This document shows, piece after piece, positions 5,009-14,200 of a stretch of 30,591 bases of DNA. How positions within the stretch are numbered: position 1 is the stretch's first letter; each line of letters begins with the position of its first letter. Under the pieces are notes generated by a model that ran no database searches, was not told the origin of the DNA, and saw nothing but the letters and a program-made list of their open reading frames with translations. A program made the position numbers and the translations under genes. Origin of the DNA: an uncultured Clostridia bacterium (lineage in GTDB: Bacteria; Bacillota; Clostridia; TANB77; CAG-508); NCBI GenBank assembly GCA_949045875.1, contig CARPYP010000021.1, forward strand, positions 1 to 30,591, given 5' to 3'.

Positions 5009-7343
5009 AATATTTATCTATATTTTCTGCTGCATTTCTTCCAGATCTTGCAGCCCAAGCTACAGTTGATTTTTCCCCACTTATGTCTCCTGCACAAAAT
5101 ACCTTTTCATCTGATGTTCTATTGTTATCATCTGTTTCTATGTAACCCCATTTATTTGTTTTTAGGTTTAAGTTTTTTAATATCTCTTCTTCTGGCTTTG
5201 CTCCTACTGCCATTACTACATAATCTACTGGTATTTCATAATTGCTTCCTTCTATATTTACAGGTTTTAGTCTGGTTTCTCCTTCTGCTTGTATTAATTG
5301 TGTTTTTATACATTCGATTTTTTCCACATATTTATCCCCAATTATCTTTACTATGTTATTTTGAAATAAGAATTCAATTCCCTCTTTTATTGCATCATCT
5401 ATTTCTTTTTGCTCTGCTGGCATTTGTTCTCTTGCTCTTCTATATACTACATATACCTTCTTTGCTCCCATTTTGTTTATAGTTCTTGATGTATCCATTG
5501 CTGTATTTCCTCCACCATTTACAACAACTATTTTTCCATTATAGTCGGGATGGTTATTGTTTTCTAATAATTCATTTCCTCCATATACTCCTTCTAGTTC
5601 CTCTCCTTCAATTCCCATCTTAGCTGATATGTTTGCTCCAAATGTAAGTAATACTACATCATATTCCTTTTTTAATTCGTCTAAGGTGATGTCTTTTCCT
5701 AGACTACTATTATATTTTACTTCTATTCCTAGATTTAATATCTTTTGTATTGTTTCTTTTAAAATATTTCTTGGCAATCTGAATTCAGGTATTCCATGTG
5801 ATAATAGTCCACCTAGTTCATTATGCTTTTCATATATTGTAATTTTATGACCTTTTCTTCTCAAAAATGCTGCTGCTGTAAGTCCTGCTGGTCCTCCACC
5901 TACAATTGCAATTTTCTTATTTGTTTTTTCTTCTAATTTATTAATATTCCATTTCTTTTGAATTGCCATATCCCCTACAAATGCTTCTAATTCTCCAATT
6001 TCTACTGGCTCCCCTTTTATACCTCTTACACATTTTCCTCTACATTGTTTCATATGTGGGCATATTCTTCCACAAATAGGTTGTAATACCGTTGTTTCTA
6101 ATAAAATATTATATGCCTCTTCATAATTTTCTTCTTTTATCTTTTTTATAAAACTTGGTATATCATTCCCTAATGGGCAACCTGTCCTACATGGTTTTGT
6201 AGGGCAATTTAAACAATAACTTGCTTTTTCTTGCATTTTCGTCTCCTTATTTATTCTTTCATTTATTCTCTCTTGTCCGTTTAATATAAAGTTTATAATA
6301 TAATCTCTAGTCTTATCTTCTATTTCAATTTTAGTATTATCAATTGAAGATATTATCATATCTTTTGTTATTTTAGGAATATCAAGTGCCTTAAACATTT
6401 TTTCTGCTTGCTCATTTTTTTCTATAAATTCATAGAAAAACCTTAAAAGTCCATCCTTTTCTCTTGTTATATCATTTATAGTACCACGAGCTATTAATGA
6501 AATATTATTATCATAATTTGGACTAAGAGATATGATCTCTCCATTTTCTTTGTTTCTTAATACTCCATAGTTCTTAGTATGTCTATCCACATTATAGCAA
6601 ATCGAATCTAAATAAATCATTTTTAGATAGTCTCTTGCTATTTCTTTATTGCTTAAAGAATAGAGATAATTAAAGCTTTTTGAATAGTCTTCATTGTCTT
6701 TTACAATGGAGTAAAAACTTTCAAAATTAACCTTATTTCCATAAGTAAAATCAAGTGATTTTATATATCCATTATCATACTCATATTCTGCCATATTAAA
6801 TCCCAATAATTTTCCTATATTATAAGTAAATAGCTCTGAAAACATTTCTTCTTTATTTTCTTTTTTCCATAGATACCATTTATTGTCATTTAATTTCCAA
6901 CACTTTTCGTAACTACCAATATTGGTAAGTTCTGGAGTATGAGAATTTATTTTATTGCCATCAAAATCAATATTATTTAGGCTACCATTTAATGCAATTT
7001 CAAAAAACAAATTCTCTTTAAACTTAACCTCTTCCCAATTGAGTGTTTCTCCTTCTTCCTTAAACCAGTAATTATCAGTAATTGTTACTGCCCTAGCCAC
7101 TAATGTAGTGCTAACGTCATCCTTCTCTTCTAATCTTAACATTTTCTTTAAAAGTCTTGAATTAGTTCTATGTGAATCTATAGCTCTTGAAGCAAGCCAT
7201 TCATTAAAATCTATATTATATTTAAAGTATAATGGACATAAATCTTCATTTATTATTTTAGGTACACTATTTTCGATTTTAACTACTTCAATGTCTCCAG
7301 ACATTATATATCCATTTAATTTTTTGTCCATATTTGATTTCAT
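4992..7343 (-). CDS. Fusion: HipA-like kinase domain plus GltD-like NAD(P)H oxidoreductase
   Basis: One uninterrupted 783-residue frame joins two unrelated domains. Residues 1-365 look like a HipA-type Ser/Thr kinase: NVDRHTKNYG (251-260) matches the catalytic N.DRH..N.G loop and PNYDNNISL (275-283) the metal-binding segment. Residues 370-783 match the glutamate synthase small subunit family. They contain cysteine clusters for [4Fe-4S] (C377, C380, C385, C389 and the CGRICPHMKQCRGKC block), an FAD Rossmann motif GGGPAG (483-488), an NADPH motif NGGGNTAMD (610-618) with YRRAREQMPA, and a C-terminal CAGD FAD motif. No GltB large subunit is nearby. Met370 has a perfect Shine-Dalgarno (see 6234-6248), so free GltD may also be made. 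First-start choice is uncertain: the ATG at 7343 touches GAGAGGG, while the in-frame ATG at 7331 lies 12 nt from it. The gene lies 39 nt downstream of the acyltransferase gene in the same operon direction. Confidence 0.85.
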   Translation of the reverse strand: MKSNMDKKLNGYIMSGDIEVVKIENSVPKIINEDLCPLYFKYNIDFNEWLASRAIDSHRTNSRLLKKMLRLEEKDDVSTTLVARAVTITDNYWFKEEGETLNWEEVKFKENLFFEIALNGSLNNIDFDGNKINSHTPELTNIGSYEKCWKLNDNKWYLWKKENKEEMFSELFTYNIGKLLGFNMAEYEYDNGYIKSLDFTYGNKVNFESFYSIVKDNEDYSKSFNYLYSLSNKEIARDYLKMIYLDSICYNVDRHTKNYGVLRNKENGEIISLSPNYDNNISLIARGTINDITREKDGLLRFFYEFIEKNEQAEKMFKALDIPKITKDMIISSIDNTKIEIEDKTRDYIINFILNGQERINERINKETKMQEKASYCLNCPTKPCRTGCPLGNDIPSFIKKIKEENYEEAYNILLETTVLQPICGRICPHMKQCRGKCVRGIKGEPVEIGELEAFVGDMAIQKKWNINKLEEKTNKKIAIVGGGPAGLTAAAFLRRKGHKITIYEKHNELGGLLSHGIPEFRLPRNILKETIQKILNLGIEVKYNSSLGKDITLDELKKEYDVVLLTFGANISAKMGIEGEELEGVYGGNELLENNNHPDYNGKIVVVNGGGNTAMDTSRTINKMGAKKVYVVYRRAREQMPAEQKEIDDAIKEGIEFLFQNNIVKIIGDKYVEKIECIKTQLIQAEGETRLKPVNIEGSNYEIPVDYVVMAVGAKPEEEILKNLNLKTNKWGYIETDDNNRTSDEKVFCAGDISGEKSTVAWAARSGRNAAENIDKYLEKEN
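6234..6248 (-). promoter_or_regulatory. Internal ribosome binding site and ATG inside the kinase-GltD fusion
   Basis: On the minus strand AAGGAG (6248-6243), a 6-nt spacer and ATG (6236-6234) form an ideal start, in frame, exactly where stand-alone GltD-like proteins begin (MQEKASYCLNC). Translation from here gives a complete 414-residue oxidoreductase. This suggests two formerly separate genes whose intervening stop codon was lost, with the downstream start retained. Confidence 0.7.
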
Positions 7344-7382
7344 CCCTCTCTATAGTATAGAACTATATATACAATACTTCTG

Positions 7383-8168
7383 CTAGTCTTCATTTAATTT
7401 CTTTTTACAATATTTTATATATTCTATATTACTATTTTTGCTACGTTCTACCATACAGTTATATACTCTATCTCTTAACTCCTGTTTTTGTTCTTTTTTC
7501 GGTAAATCTTCATTTACAAAAAATGGCCCATCTATATATGTAACTATTTTAATTTTGTCATTATTTTTTCCATATGCTTGATATGTATTAGTCATGCAAA
7601 ATACTGGCTTTTTTAAATCTACTGGATATGCAAATGATACTGATTTGAAGGGTCTAATTTTTGTATAATATGGCCATATATGAGCTTCTGGATATATTGT
7701 TATTGAATGCCCTTTTTTTATATGTTTTTTTATTATTTCTAAAAAGTTTCTCATAGATACTTTATCCCCTGGAACAGGTATGGCTCCTAACATTTCAATT
7801 ATTGTTTTGGAAAATTTCATTGATATGTTTTCTGGATTTACTATTAAAAAGTTCCTTTTAGGGTAAATAGAGATACTTGGTATAAAAGTATCTGCAAATG
7901 CTTGTGTATGATTTACATATACAAAGTATCCCTCTTTTTTGTATTTCTTTAGCTTTTGTTTTCCTATATATTTTATCTTAAATTTTAATTTAGCATATCC
8001 TACTTTTATAGGCATACTTAACACATTTTGTACTATTAATGAGCATAAATCCCATAATGCATTTTTACTGTACCTGTAATTTCCATCTATCTTTATTGGG
8101 GTAATTTTTGCAGCTGAAAATTCATCATTTAATTCATCAGTATAATAAATTACTTTCTTTTCTTTCAT
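7383..8168 (-). CDS. PlsC-like 1-acylglycerol-3-phosphate acyltransferase family protein
   Basis: This 261-residue protein should transfer an acyl chain to a lipid or glycolipid hydroxyl at the membrane face. Visible motifs are VNHTQAFAD (residues 85-93, block I), AIPVPGD (129-135) and IYPEAHIWPYYTKIRPFK (158-175, block III). Block I is HX5D here, where the usual family pattern is HX4D. Block III has PEAHIW where most PlsC enzymes have PEGTR. Both changes indicate a divergent subfamily. No long transmembrane segment is evident. The start at 8168 has GAAAGG 7 nt upstream. It follows the GT8-acyltransferase fusion gene by 93 nt, with a small palindromic repeat in the gap. Its acceptor is probably the product of the two glycosyltransferase genes, which is inference. 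Confidence 0.85.
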   Translation of the reverse strand: MKEKKVIYYTDELNDEFSAAKITPIKIDGNYRYSKNALWDLCSLIVQNVLSMPIKVGYAKLKFKIKYIGKQKLKKYKKEGYFVYVNHTQAFADTFIPSISIYPKRNFLIVNPENISMKFSKTIIEMLGAIPVPGDKVSMRNFLEIIKKHIKKGHSITIYPEAHIWPYYTKIRPFKSVSFAYPVDLKKPVFCMTNTYQAYGKNNDKIKIVTYIDGPFFVNEDLPKKEQKQELRDRVYNCMVERSKNSNIEYIKYCKKKLNED

Positions 8169-8219
8169 TACATTGCCTTTCTACCCATGCGATTTTTCAG
8201 AACGAGAATATTATTCTAA

Positions 8220-8273
8220 GTTGGGAAATAATTGTTATTTAACTAGGCGTTCAAGTGGCGATTATTTTCCAAC
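8220..8273. repeat. Short copy of a palindromic stop-donating repeat
   Basis: This 54-nt element has inverted ends: GTTGGGAAATAAT (8220-8232) matches the complement of ATTATTTTCCAAC (8261-8273) at 12 of 13 positions. A longer copy lies at 27000-27171. Positions 8230-8255 match 27011-27036 at 24 of 26 positions and 8256-8273 match 27153-27170 at 17 of 18. Read on minus, the end GTTGGAAAATAA supplies codons V-G-K-stop to the gene ending at 8262. Confidence 0.75.
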
Positions 8274-10061
8274 AAGAGTGGTGTATTTAAGTGGAGTCTC
8301 ATAGAACTCCTCATAAATATCTTTCCAAACTGCAAAGTTTTTGTCTCTCATTTGATTTATATTATCTCTGTCTGTTAATTCTTTATTTTTATATATTGGC
8401 TTTTCAATATTTACATAATATTCCATTACCGGAAACCCATCTTCTCCAATTATATTGCTTTCTTCCATTGTTATGAATATTGGAATAATCGGAACATCAT
8501 TTTTAACTGCAAATTTAAAAGCTCCATCTTTTAAAGGTTTTGGTTTTTTATAGTTCCACCACATACTTTGTTCTGGATATATTAATATAAAGTCTTTGTT
8601 TTCTAATATTTTCTTAATTGCTTTTAATAAATTTTGCATAGTCTTTGTGTTTGAACTTAATGGTAATGTGTAACAATTTCTAAATAAAAATCCATAAAAT
8701 CCTGGGAAATTAGTGTAGTTTCCTTCCCTAATAATCTTATATAGCTTTTTCTGTTTTCCTATCTCTGTTCTTTTAAATATCATTTCTACTGTAAAGGAAT
8801 CTAATGGGTTAAAATGATTGCATGTTATTATTCCACCATTCTTTACACCTTCTAAATTTTCGATTCCCCTTACTTCTTTTATAATTAGCTTGTTTTTCTT
8901 TAATAATTCATTTGCAAAATTTTGTGCTACTGCATTTGCTACTTTCGCCTTTACTTTACTAGTTGTTTTTTCTTTAAGATAATCAACTTTATCAGGTGTT
9001 AATGTAATAGTTGGTGGATCATCTTCTGCATCTACATCAAATTTACCTTCTAATTCTAATTTTTTTATCTTTTCTAGTATTTCAAGTCTCTCTTTGGATT
9101 TTTGTATATTGCTTTCTCGTATTTCTGCCTTTTTCTCAGGTCTATCATCTCCTACACATTCTGCTTCTTTTGCTGCAAGGCTTATAAGATTTCTTTCAGT
9201 TTCCATGTCTAAAAATCTTTCTTCATCTGTATAGTTTTCTTTTATTTTTTGTATTTCATTAGAAAATTCTGTTTTTTTCGCATATTCCCAGAAAAATTCT
9301 TTGTAAGGAACATCATCTCTGCGCCATGGTTTATATGTTAAATTGAAATGAAGCAATTTTAATTCTTCATCTTTTTTGTTTCTTCCTGGTGCTGGCATAA
9401 CATCCCATGCATTATCTATATATTTTACTCTACCTTTGCAAATTCTATTTAAGTAGTCTTGGTCTTGCGCTACTGAAAATTTTGTTGTTCCTAGTAAATA
9501 TAAAAACTTTTCTTGAAAATTGAATTTTCTAAGCTCATCTAAGTTCATTAATAGTATTCCTGCATTAAAGTATTTTTTATATGTTGAAACTCCTACTACT
9601 TTTTCTGCATATTCTTGTAATTCTTTTCCATTTTGAATTATATCATCTGGTATTGCTCCTACTAAGTTATTTCCAATGTCTATATTGTATAAATTTGCTA
9701 TGTCTTCTAATATTATTATATCACTGTCTAAGTATAAAACTTTGTCATATTGTGGATATAATTCTGGTAAAAATAACCTAAAATAAGTAGTTTTTGTATA
9801 ATAGTCTCTTGTATATAGTTTATCTTTTACCTTTTCTATGTAATAATTTAAGTCTACAAATTCTATATTTATGTTTTCTCTTTCATATTTCTTAATTTTC
9901 TTTTTACTTTTCTCACTTATATTTGTGTTTAAAATTTTTATTAAATACTCATATTCCTCACATGAATGTTCTACTAGAGATTGAAGTCCAACTGCTAAAA
10001 ATGGAATATAGTAATCGTCTACTGCAAAAAATATTGGTATTACTTTTTTATTATCGTTCAT
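8262..10061 (-). CDS. GT8 glycosyltransferase fused to a PlsC-like acyltransferase
   Basis: This 599-residue protein has two enzyme domains. Residues 7 to about 270 are a family GT8 (LgtC/GlgA-type) sugar-nucleotide transferase: IPIFFAVDD at the start, the metal-binding DSD of VLYLDSDIII (residues 112-114), FNAGILLMNL and AQDQDYLN. A charged helical linker of about 100 residues follows. Residues ~385-575 are an acyltransferase with CNHFNPLD (HX4D, near residue 415), FLFRNCYTLPLS and IYPEQSMWWNYKKPKPLK. The acyl block III PEQSMWW resembles PEAHIW of the next gene. A single polypeptide may glycosylate and acylate one substrate. The ATG at 10061 is preferred to the one at 10073, which abuts the Shine-Dalgarno GAAAGGA. 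It overlaps the upstream gene by 11 nt, implying coupling. The last three residues (VGK) come from the repeat at 8220-8273. Confidence 0.88.
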   Translation of the reverse strand: MNDNKKVIPIFFAVDDYYIPFLAVGLQSLVEHSCEEYEYLIKILNTNISEKSKKKIKKYERENINIEFVDLNYYIEKVKDKLYTRDYYTKTTYFRLFLPELYPQYDKVLYLDSDIIILEDIANLYNIDIGNNLVGAIPDDIIQNGKELQEYAEKVVGVSTYKKYFNAGILLMNLDELRKFNFQEKFLYLLGTTKFSVAQDQDYLNRICKGRVKYIDNAWDVMPAPGRNKKDEELKLLHFNLTYKPWRRDDVPYKEFFWEYAKKTEFSNEIQKIKENYTDEERFLDMETERNLISLAAKEAECVGDDRPEKKAEIRESNIQKSKERLEILEKIKKLELEGKFDVDAEDDPPTITLTPDKVDYLKEKTTSKVKAKVANAVAQNFANELLKKNKLIIKEVRGIENLEGVKNGGIITCNHFNPLDSFTVEMIFKRTEIGKQKKLYKIIREGNYTNFPGFYGFLFRNCYTLPLSSNTKTMQNLLKAIKKILENKDFILIYPEQSMWWNYKKPKPLKDGAFKFAVKNDVPIIPIFITMEESNIIGEDGFPVMEYYVNIEKPIYKNKELTDRDNINQMRDKNFAVWKDIYEEFYETPLKYTTLVGK

Positions 10062-10917
10062 TTTTAATCGCATTCCTTTCTATTGCTTCTTTTTCTTTTA
10101 TTTTAAATTCTTTCATCAGATGTATATATTCTTCTAAGTCGCTATCATAATAATGACATTTTAAAACATTGTGTACCTCTTCTACATTCCATTGCTTATA
10201 GTTTTCAATACGAGGATATGGCAAAAGCAATAGTCTTTTGCAAAAATGGCATATAACGGTATCTTCTCTGTTAAATTTTGACTGTTCATTATATATTCTA
10301 GGTAATATTAATTTTTTTGTTGTTGACTTATATATAGCATCTTGGTCAGCAAATAACATTTTTTTTGTTCTTATTAAGTGTCTTGCTTTTTCTAATAGTT
10401 TTGTTTCTCTTATTTTTTTCATATTTAGTAATAACATTCCTGCGTTTATATAGTCGTGTCTTATTATTTTACTTCCATATTTTTCTCTTACTGCTGCATA
10501 TTCATAATTTTCAATGTCAATTTCATATAATGTTTTTATGTCTTTTCCTACCATTATATCTATGTCTAAGTATAATAGTTTATCTGGAATATTTTGAATT
10601 AAATCTGCAAGTAATCTTAAAAGTGTATATGGTGTACAGTATGCCTTTTCATTTGCACAGTTTAGAAATTCTCTTTCATATATTTCTGTAACATCTATTT
10701 TAGTCACTTGGCTTTCTAAGTTTTTTGATTTTACTACTTCGTTTAAAAAATCTATTTGTTTATCTGTCATTGGTATATAATCTTTATTTAATCTTGTAGC
10801 ATCCATAGTAAATATATAGCAGTTAATTGCTTCTTTAGTCCTATTTTTTATGGATATTAGTTGGGTTAAGGCACCATCAAAAAACTTTTCATTTCCACAT
10901 AAAAGTATGCTTATCAT
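10051..10917 (-). CDS. GT8 family glycosyltransferase
   Basis: This 288-residue enzyme has the GT8 pattern: ISILLCGNEKFFDGALTQL at the start, TPYTLLRLL, the DxD of LLYLDIDIMVG (near residues 114-124), YINAGMLLLNM and FADQDAIY. It should transfer a sugar from a nucleotide donor in a metal-dependent reaction on the cytoplasmic side; donor and acceptor cannot be read from sequence. It is the first gene of the minus-strand series 10917 to 4992, with its own promoter at 10966-10995 and a Shine-Dalgarno AGAGGGG about 12 nt before ATG. It shares the GT8 fold with the N-terminal half of the next protein but is clearly divergent, so the pair probably adds different sugars. Confidence 0.85.
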   Translation of the reverse strand: MISILLCGNEKFFDGALTQLISIKNRTKEAINCYIFTMDATRLNKDYIPMTDKQIDFLNEVVKSKNLESQVTKIDVTEIYEREFLNCANEKAYCTPYTLLRLLADLIQNIPDKLLYLDIDIMVGKDIKTLYEIDIENYEYAAVREKYGSKIIRHDYINAGMLLLNMKKIRETKLLEKARHLIRTKKMLFADQDAIYKSTTKKLILPRIYNEQSKFNREDTVICHFCKRLLLLPYPRIENYKQWNVEEVHNVLKCHYYDSDLEEYIHLMKEFKIKEKEAIERNAIKNER

Positions 10918-10965
10918 TTTACAATTTTTCCCCTCTATTTTTTTTATTTCCCTAAAATATTTACT

Positions 10966-10995
10966 ATTATATCATACTATTATTATTATTGGCAA
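10966..10995 (-). promoter_or_regulatory. Promoter for the glycosyltransferase operon
   Basis: On the minus strand TTGCCA (10995-10990), an 18-nt spacer and TATAAT (10971-10966) lie about 50 nt upstream of the start at 10917. Confidence 0.55.
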
Positions 10996-11091
10996 GCTCT
11001 AAAATTATGGAAACTGTTAAACATTTCATATTCACAGTATCTAATATATAAATTGGGGGTTGTGGGGGTGATTTATATTTTTGTCTTCTAA

Positions 11092-11202
11092 AACCCTCCG
11101 TCAGCCTTTGGCTGCCACCTCCCTTAGGTAAGGGAGGCAAGAATCTGCTCAATCACCTTGGCTCCCTTATTTAAGGGAGCTGTCACGCAGTGACTGAGGG
11201 TT
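11092..11202. repeat. MITE-like element with four hairpins
   Basis: Imperfect terminal inverted repeats AACCCTCCGTCA (11092-11103) and TGACTGAGGGTT (11191-11202) bound a GC-richer island in AT-rich DNA. Inside are four perfect hairpins: CAGCC/GGCTG (11102-11114), CCTCCCTTA/TAAGGGAGG (11118-11137), GCTCCCTTA/TAAGGGAGC (11161-11180) and GTCAC/GTGAC (11182-11194). This CCCTC..GAGGG hairpin element resembles a short repeat common between genes of gut Firmicutes. It encodes no protein. The rest of the 366-nt gap at 10918-11283 holds a promoter and a terminator. Confidence 0.7.
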
Positions 11203-11237
11203 CTTATACAAACACAAATTTATATAGTAAAAATCAA

Positions 11238-11276
11238 AAAATATGGAAAAGAGAATTTTCCCCTTTCCCATATTTT
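11238..11276 (-). terminator. Terminator after the second surface-protein gene
   Basis: The arms 11238-11246 and 11268-11276 (AAAATATGG/CCATATTTT) extend through GAAAGG/CTTTTC-type pairing with a small bulge. On the minus strand the hairpin is followed by TTTGATTTTT. It lies 8 nt beyond the stop codon of the gene at 11284-16308. Confidence 0.7.
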
Positions 11277-11283
11277 ATTCTGC

Positions 11284-14200
11284 TTATTTGTTTATTACGA
11301 ATTTTTTTACTAGTATTATTCCGCTTCCTATTATTGTTACTACTACTAATGTTAATATTATTGGTAAATATTTGTTTCCTATTCCTGTTGGGTCTGATAC
11401 TATTACTTTTTCTGATGTGTATTTTAGGTTTGTAGCAGCCATGTTTTGTATTCTACTTACTGAATTGTTTATTTTTATAATTCTTACATTGTTGTTATAT
11501 GATTTTGTGTCTGTAGAACTATCGTTTACTGATATTACTTTTGATAATACTATTTCTTCTGATGCTGTTCCTCTTGGCTCTAAGTCTTTTATTAATCCGT
11601 TTTGAGAGTTTGATATTACTATTGTATTACTGTCATATACTTCTGATGCATCCATTTCTAATAGATTTGCTATTCTATCTTCTGACTTTTGGCTTGCTTC
11701 TCCTATTATAGGTTTTAAACTTTCTTCTACATCATCATCTTGTTTTTGTCTATAATATTCTTTGTCAAAATCGTCTTTTGAAACGGTTACTAAATCCCAA
11801 GCTTTGTTTATTTCTTCTCCTGTATAACTTTGCTTTGTGAAATTTAGATTTTTTGATATATAGTCTGCTACTTCATTTGCTCCTGTTGTTGTTACTATTC
11901 TCTCATTCCTATTTGGATCTAATTGTTCCTTATTTGTTATTCCTGATATTATCATACTTGTCCATGTTGTTTGTTCTGGTCTACTGAATAATAGTACCTT
12001 TGTGTTATTTTCTGTTGCAACTTTATTTTCATATGTCCTCATCTTATCATTCTCATAGTAAATAATTTTTGTTGGATCTTCTTCATAAAACCCTAATGCT
12101 ATTATTTTTTCATCTTGATTTTTATAATATGTTATTGTATCAAGTGGGCTTACATTTTCTATTGTTATTTCGTATGTTATTTCTAATGTTGCTCCATTTA
12201 CTAATTCACTACTCATTGATATGTTAATATCATGTCCTTGTGCTGCTTGTAATACTGCTGGAACACCTTGACGTCTAATTGTTTCTGTATCTGCATCAAA
12301 TTGTACTGTTCCATTTTGTAATACTAATTTTATGCGTTTTACTTCTTTCTTTATGTCTAGTTTTGCTTCTGTTCTTGGTGTTAAGGCAAAGTCTATATTT
12401 CTTATTGTATATGCTGGATCTTGTCCGTTTGTTTCTTCTTTCGCATATTCTACTTCTACATCTAATAATGATGTGTATGCATATACCATATAGTCTGTAG
12501 GATGTTTTAGTAAGCTTAATATATCACTATATTTATAAGTTTTTAGAAGTTCATTTACTTCCATTCTTCTATTTACTTCATCATACGCATCTGAATATCT
12601 AGTATCTGTTTCATTTGCATACCAATATTGATTATAGTTTTTATGGTTAATGTCATTTAAATTTGTGTTTGGATTTGCTTTACCTGATTGATAGAATTGT
12701 CCATTGTATGCACTTTTAACTTTATATTCATTTAATTCAAATTCTGTATATGGGCTATATTGTTCTTTTGTATCATAGTTTGCAGTATCTCCATATATGA
12801 ATCTTACTACATATTGACCTGGAATATATTCTGTAAATTTGTAATATCCGTTTTCATCTGTTTTTGTTTTTGCTCTTACAAATTCTTTTACATATTCTGT
12901 TCCATTTTCTTTTACTTTTTTAATTTCTACAAGTTCTGCTGTAATGTCTTTTGCACCATATGAATGTTCAAATTCAGGATATAGTTCATTGTCTCTCCAT
13001 TCATTTGCTGGCTTGCCTACTGTCTCCCAAACATTTCCTTCTATAGTTCTTGTTGCGTTTGGATCAACAATTACAAATGCTGATGCTCTATCCCAGTCAT
13101 CTTCTGTCTTTTTATTATTTTCTTCATTAAATATTCTAAGTTGTTCTTTGTCTAAGTTTCCTGGCATTGATACTGCATCATATACTCCTGCTGCTCTATA
13201 ATTTTGCCCTGAATTTACAGGTGATGTATAATCATACTTATATTTATCTCTAGTACTTTCTGGGTCTGCCTCTCTTCTAAAGAATGTTGAATATGCATTT
13301 ATTTCTGCTCTTGTATATACTGTTATTTTCTTATTTGCATTACCTTTTTCAAGTGCATCTTGTAATATTAGATATGCATGGTTTCCATCTTCTGGTCTGT
13401 TTTCATTTTTATAAGTACAATTGAATTTAGAATGTGTAGTTGAGTTTTCACCTAGTCTGTATGTTATATATACTGCTATCATTTGATTATTTTCTAATAT
13501 TATATCATTATCAAATGATATGAATAGTTCTTTTCCTATTCCTAAGTCTCCACCTGTTTCTGATGCTGTACCATATTTACTATGTTCATTAACTTTTATT
13601 CCAATGTTTTCACCATAATAGTCTTTTAAAGCTTTTTCTTCTCTTTCTGTAACTCCACTACTATCACTTTTACTTGGATATAAGAAACTTCCAGTTATTC
13701 CTGTTAATGTTTTTCCTCCTGTGGTTTTATATGTATTACTATATGAATAATAATTTGTATCTATATATGATACTATCTCATTTACACTTGTTGGCATAGA
13801 CGAGTTGTTCTTAACATTAATTCTATATGTAATGTACATTTGGATTGGCGCATACCCCTCTGGATATGATGCTTCTCCTGAAAGTATTCCTGATGTTCCT
13901 GTTAAATTCTCTCTTGCATATTCTGCATAATTATAATCTGCTGTTGCTACATTTTGAGTAACATGTGCATTTGCATCTGTGGCATTTATTTTTACACCCT
14001 TCCTATCAAAAGTACCAAAATTATATGTCTCATCTTGTCCATTTATTGATACTACTGCTCTATATAAATCTTTGGTTAATTCTAAGTCTGTTGTTGGTCT
14101 TTTTATAAGTCCTAAGTTTATATGTAATTGTCCATTATATATTATTCTATAACCATTATAGGTTGTTTTTGCATCCTTTGCTGTTATTCTGTTTCCTTGT

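Noticed and set aside
5048..5482. Long plus-strand frames opposite the large minus-strand genes (many Leu/Phe-rich)
   Set aside because: They are antisense shadows of AT-rich genes with low-complexity translations and no ribosome binding sites.
11092..11202. CRISPR or tRNA-like origin for the hairpin-rich island
   Set aside because: No repeat-spacer periodicity and no cloverleaf; terminal inverted repeats point to a MITE-like element.
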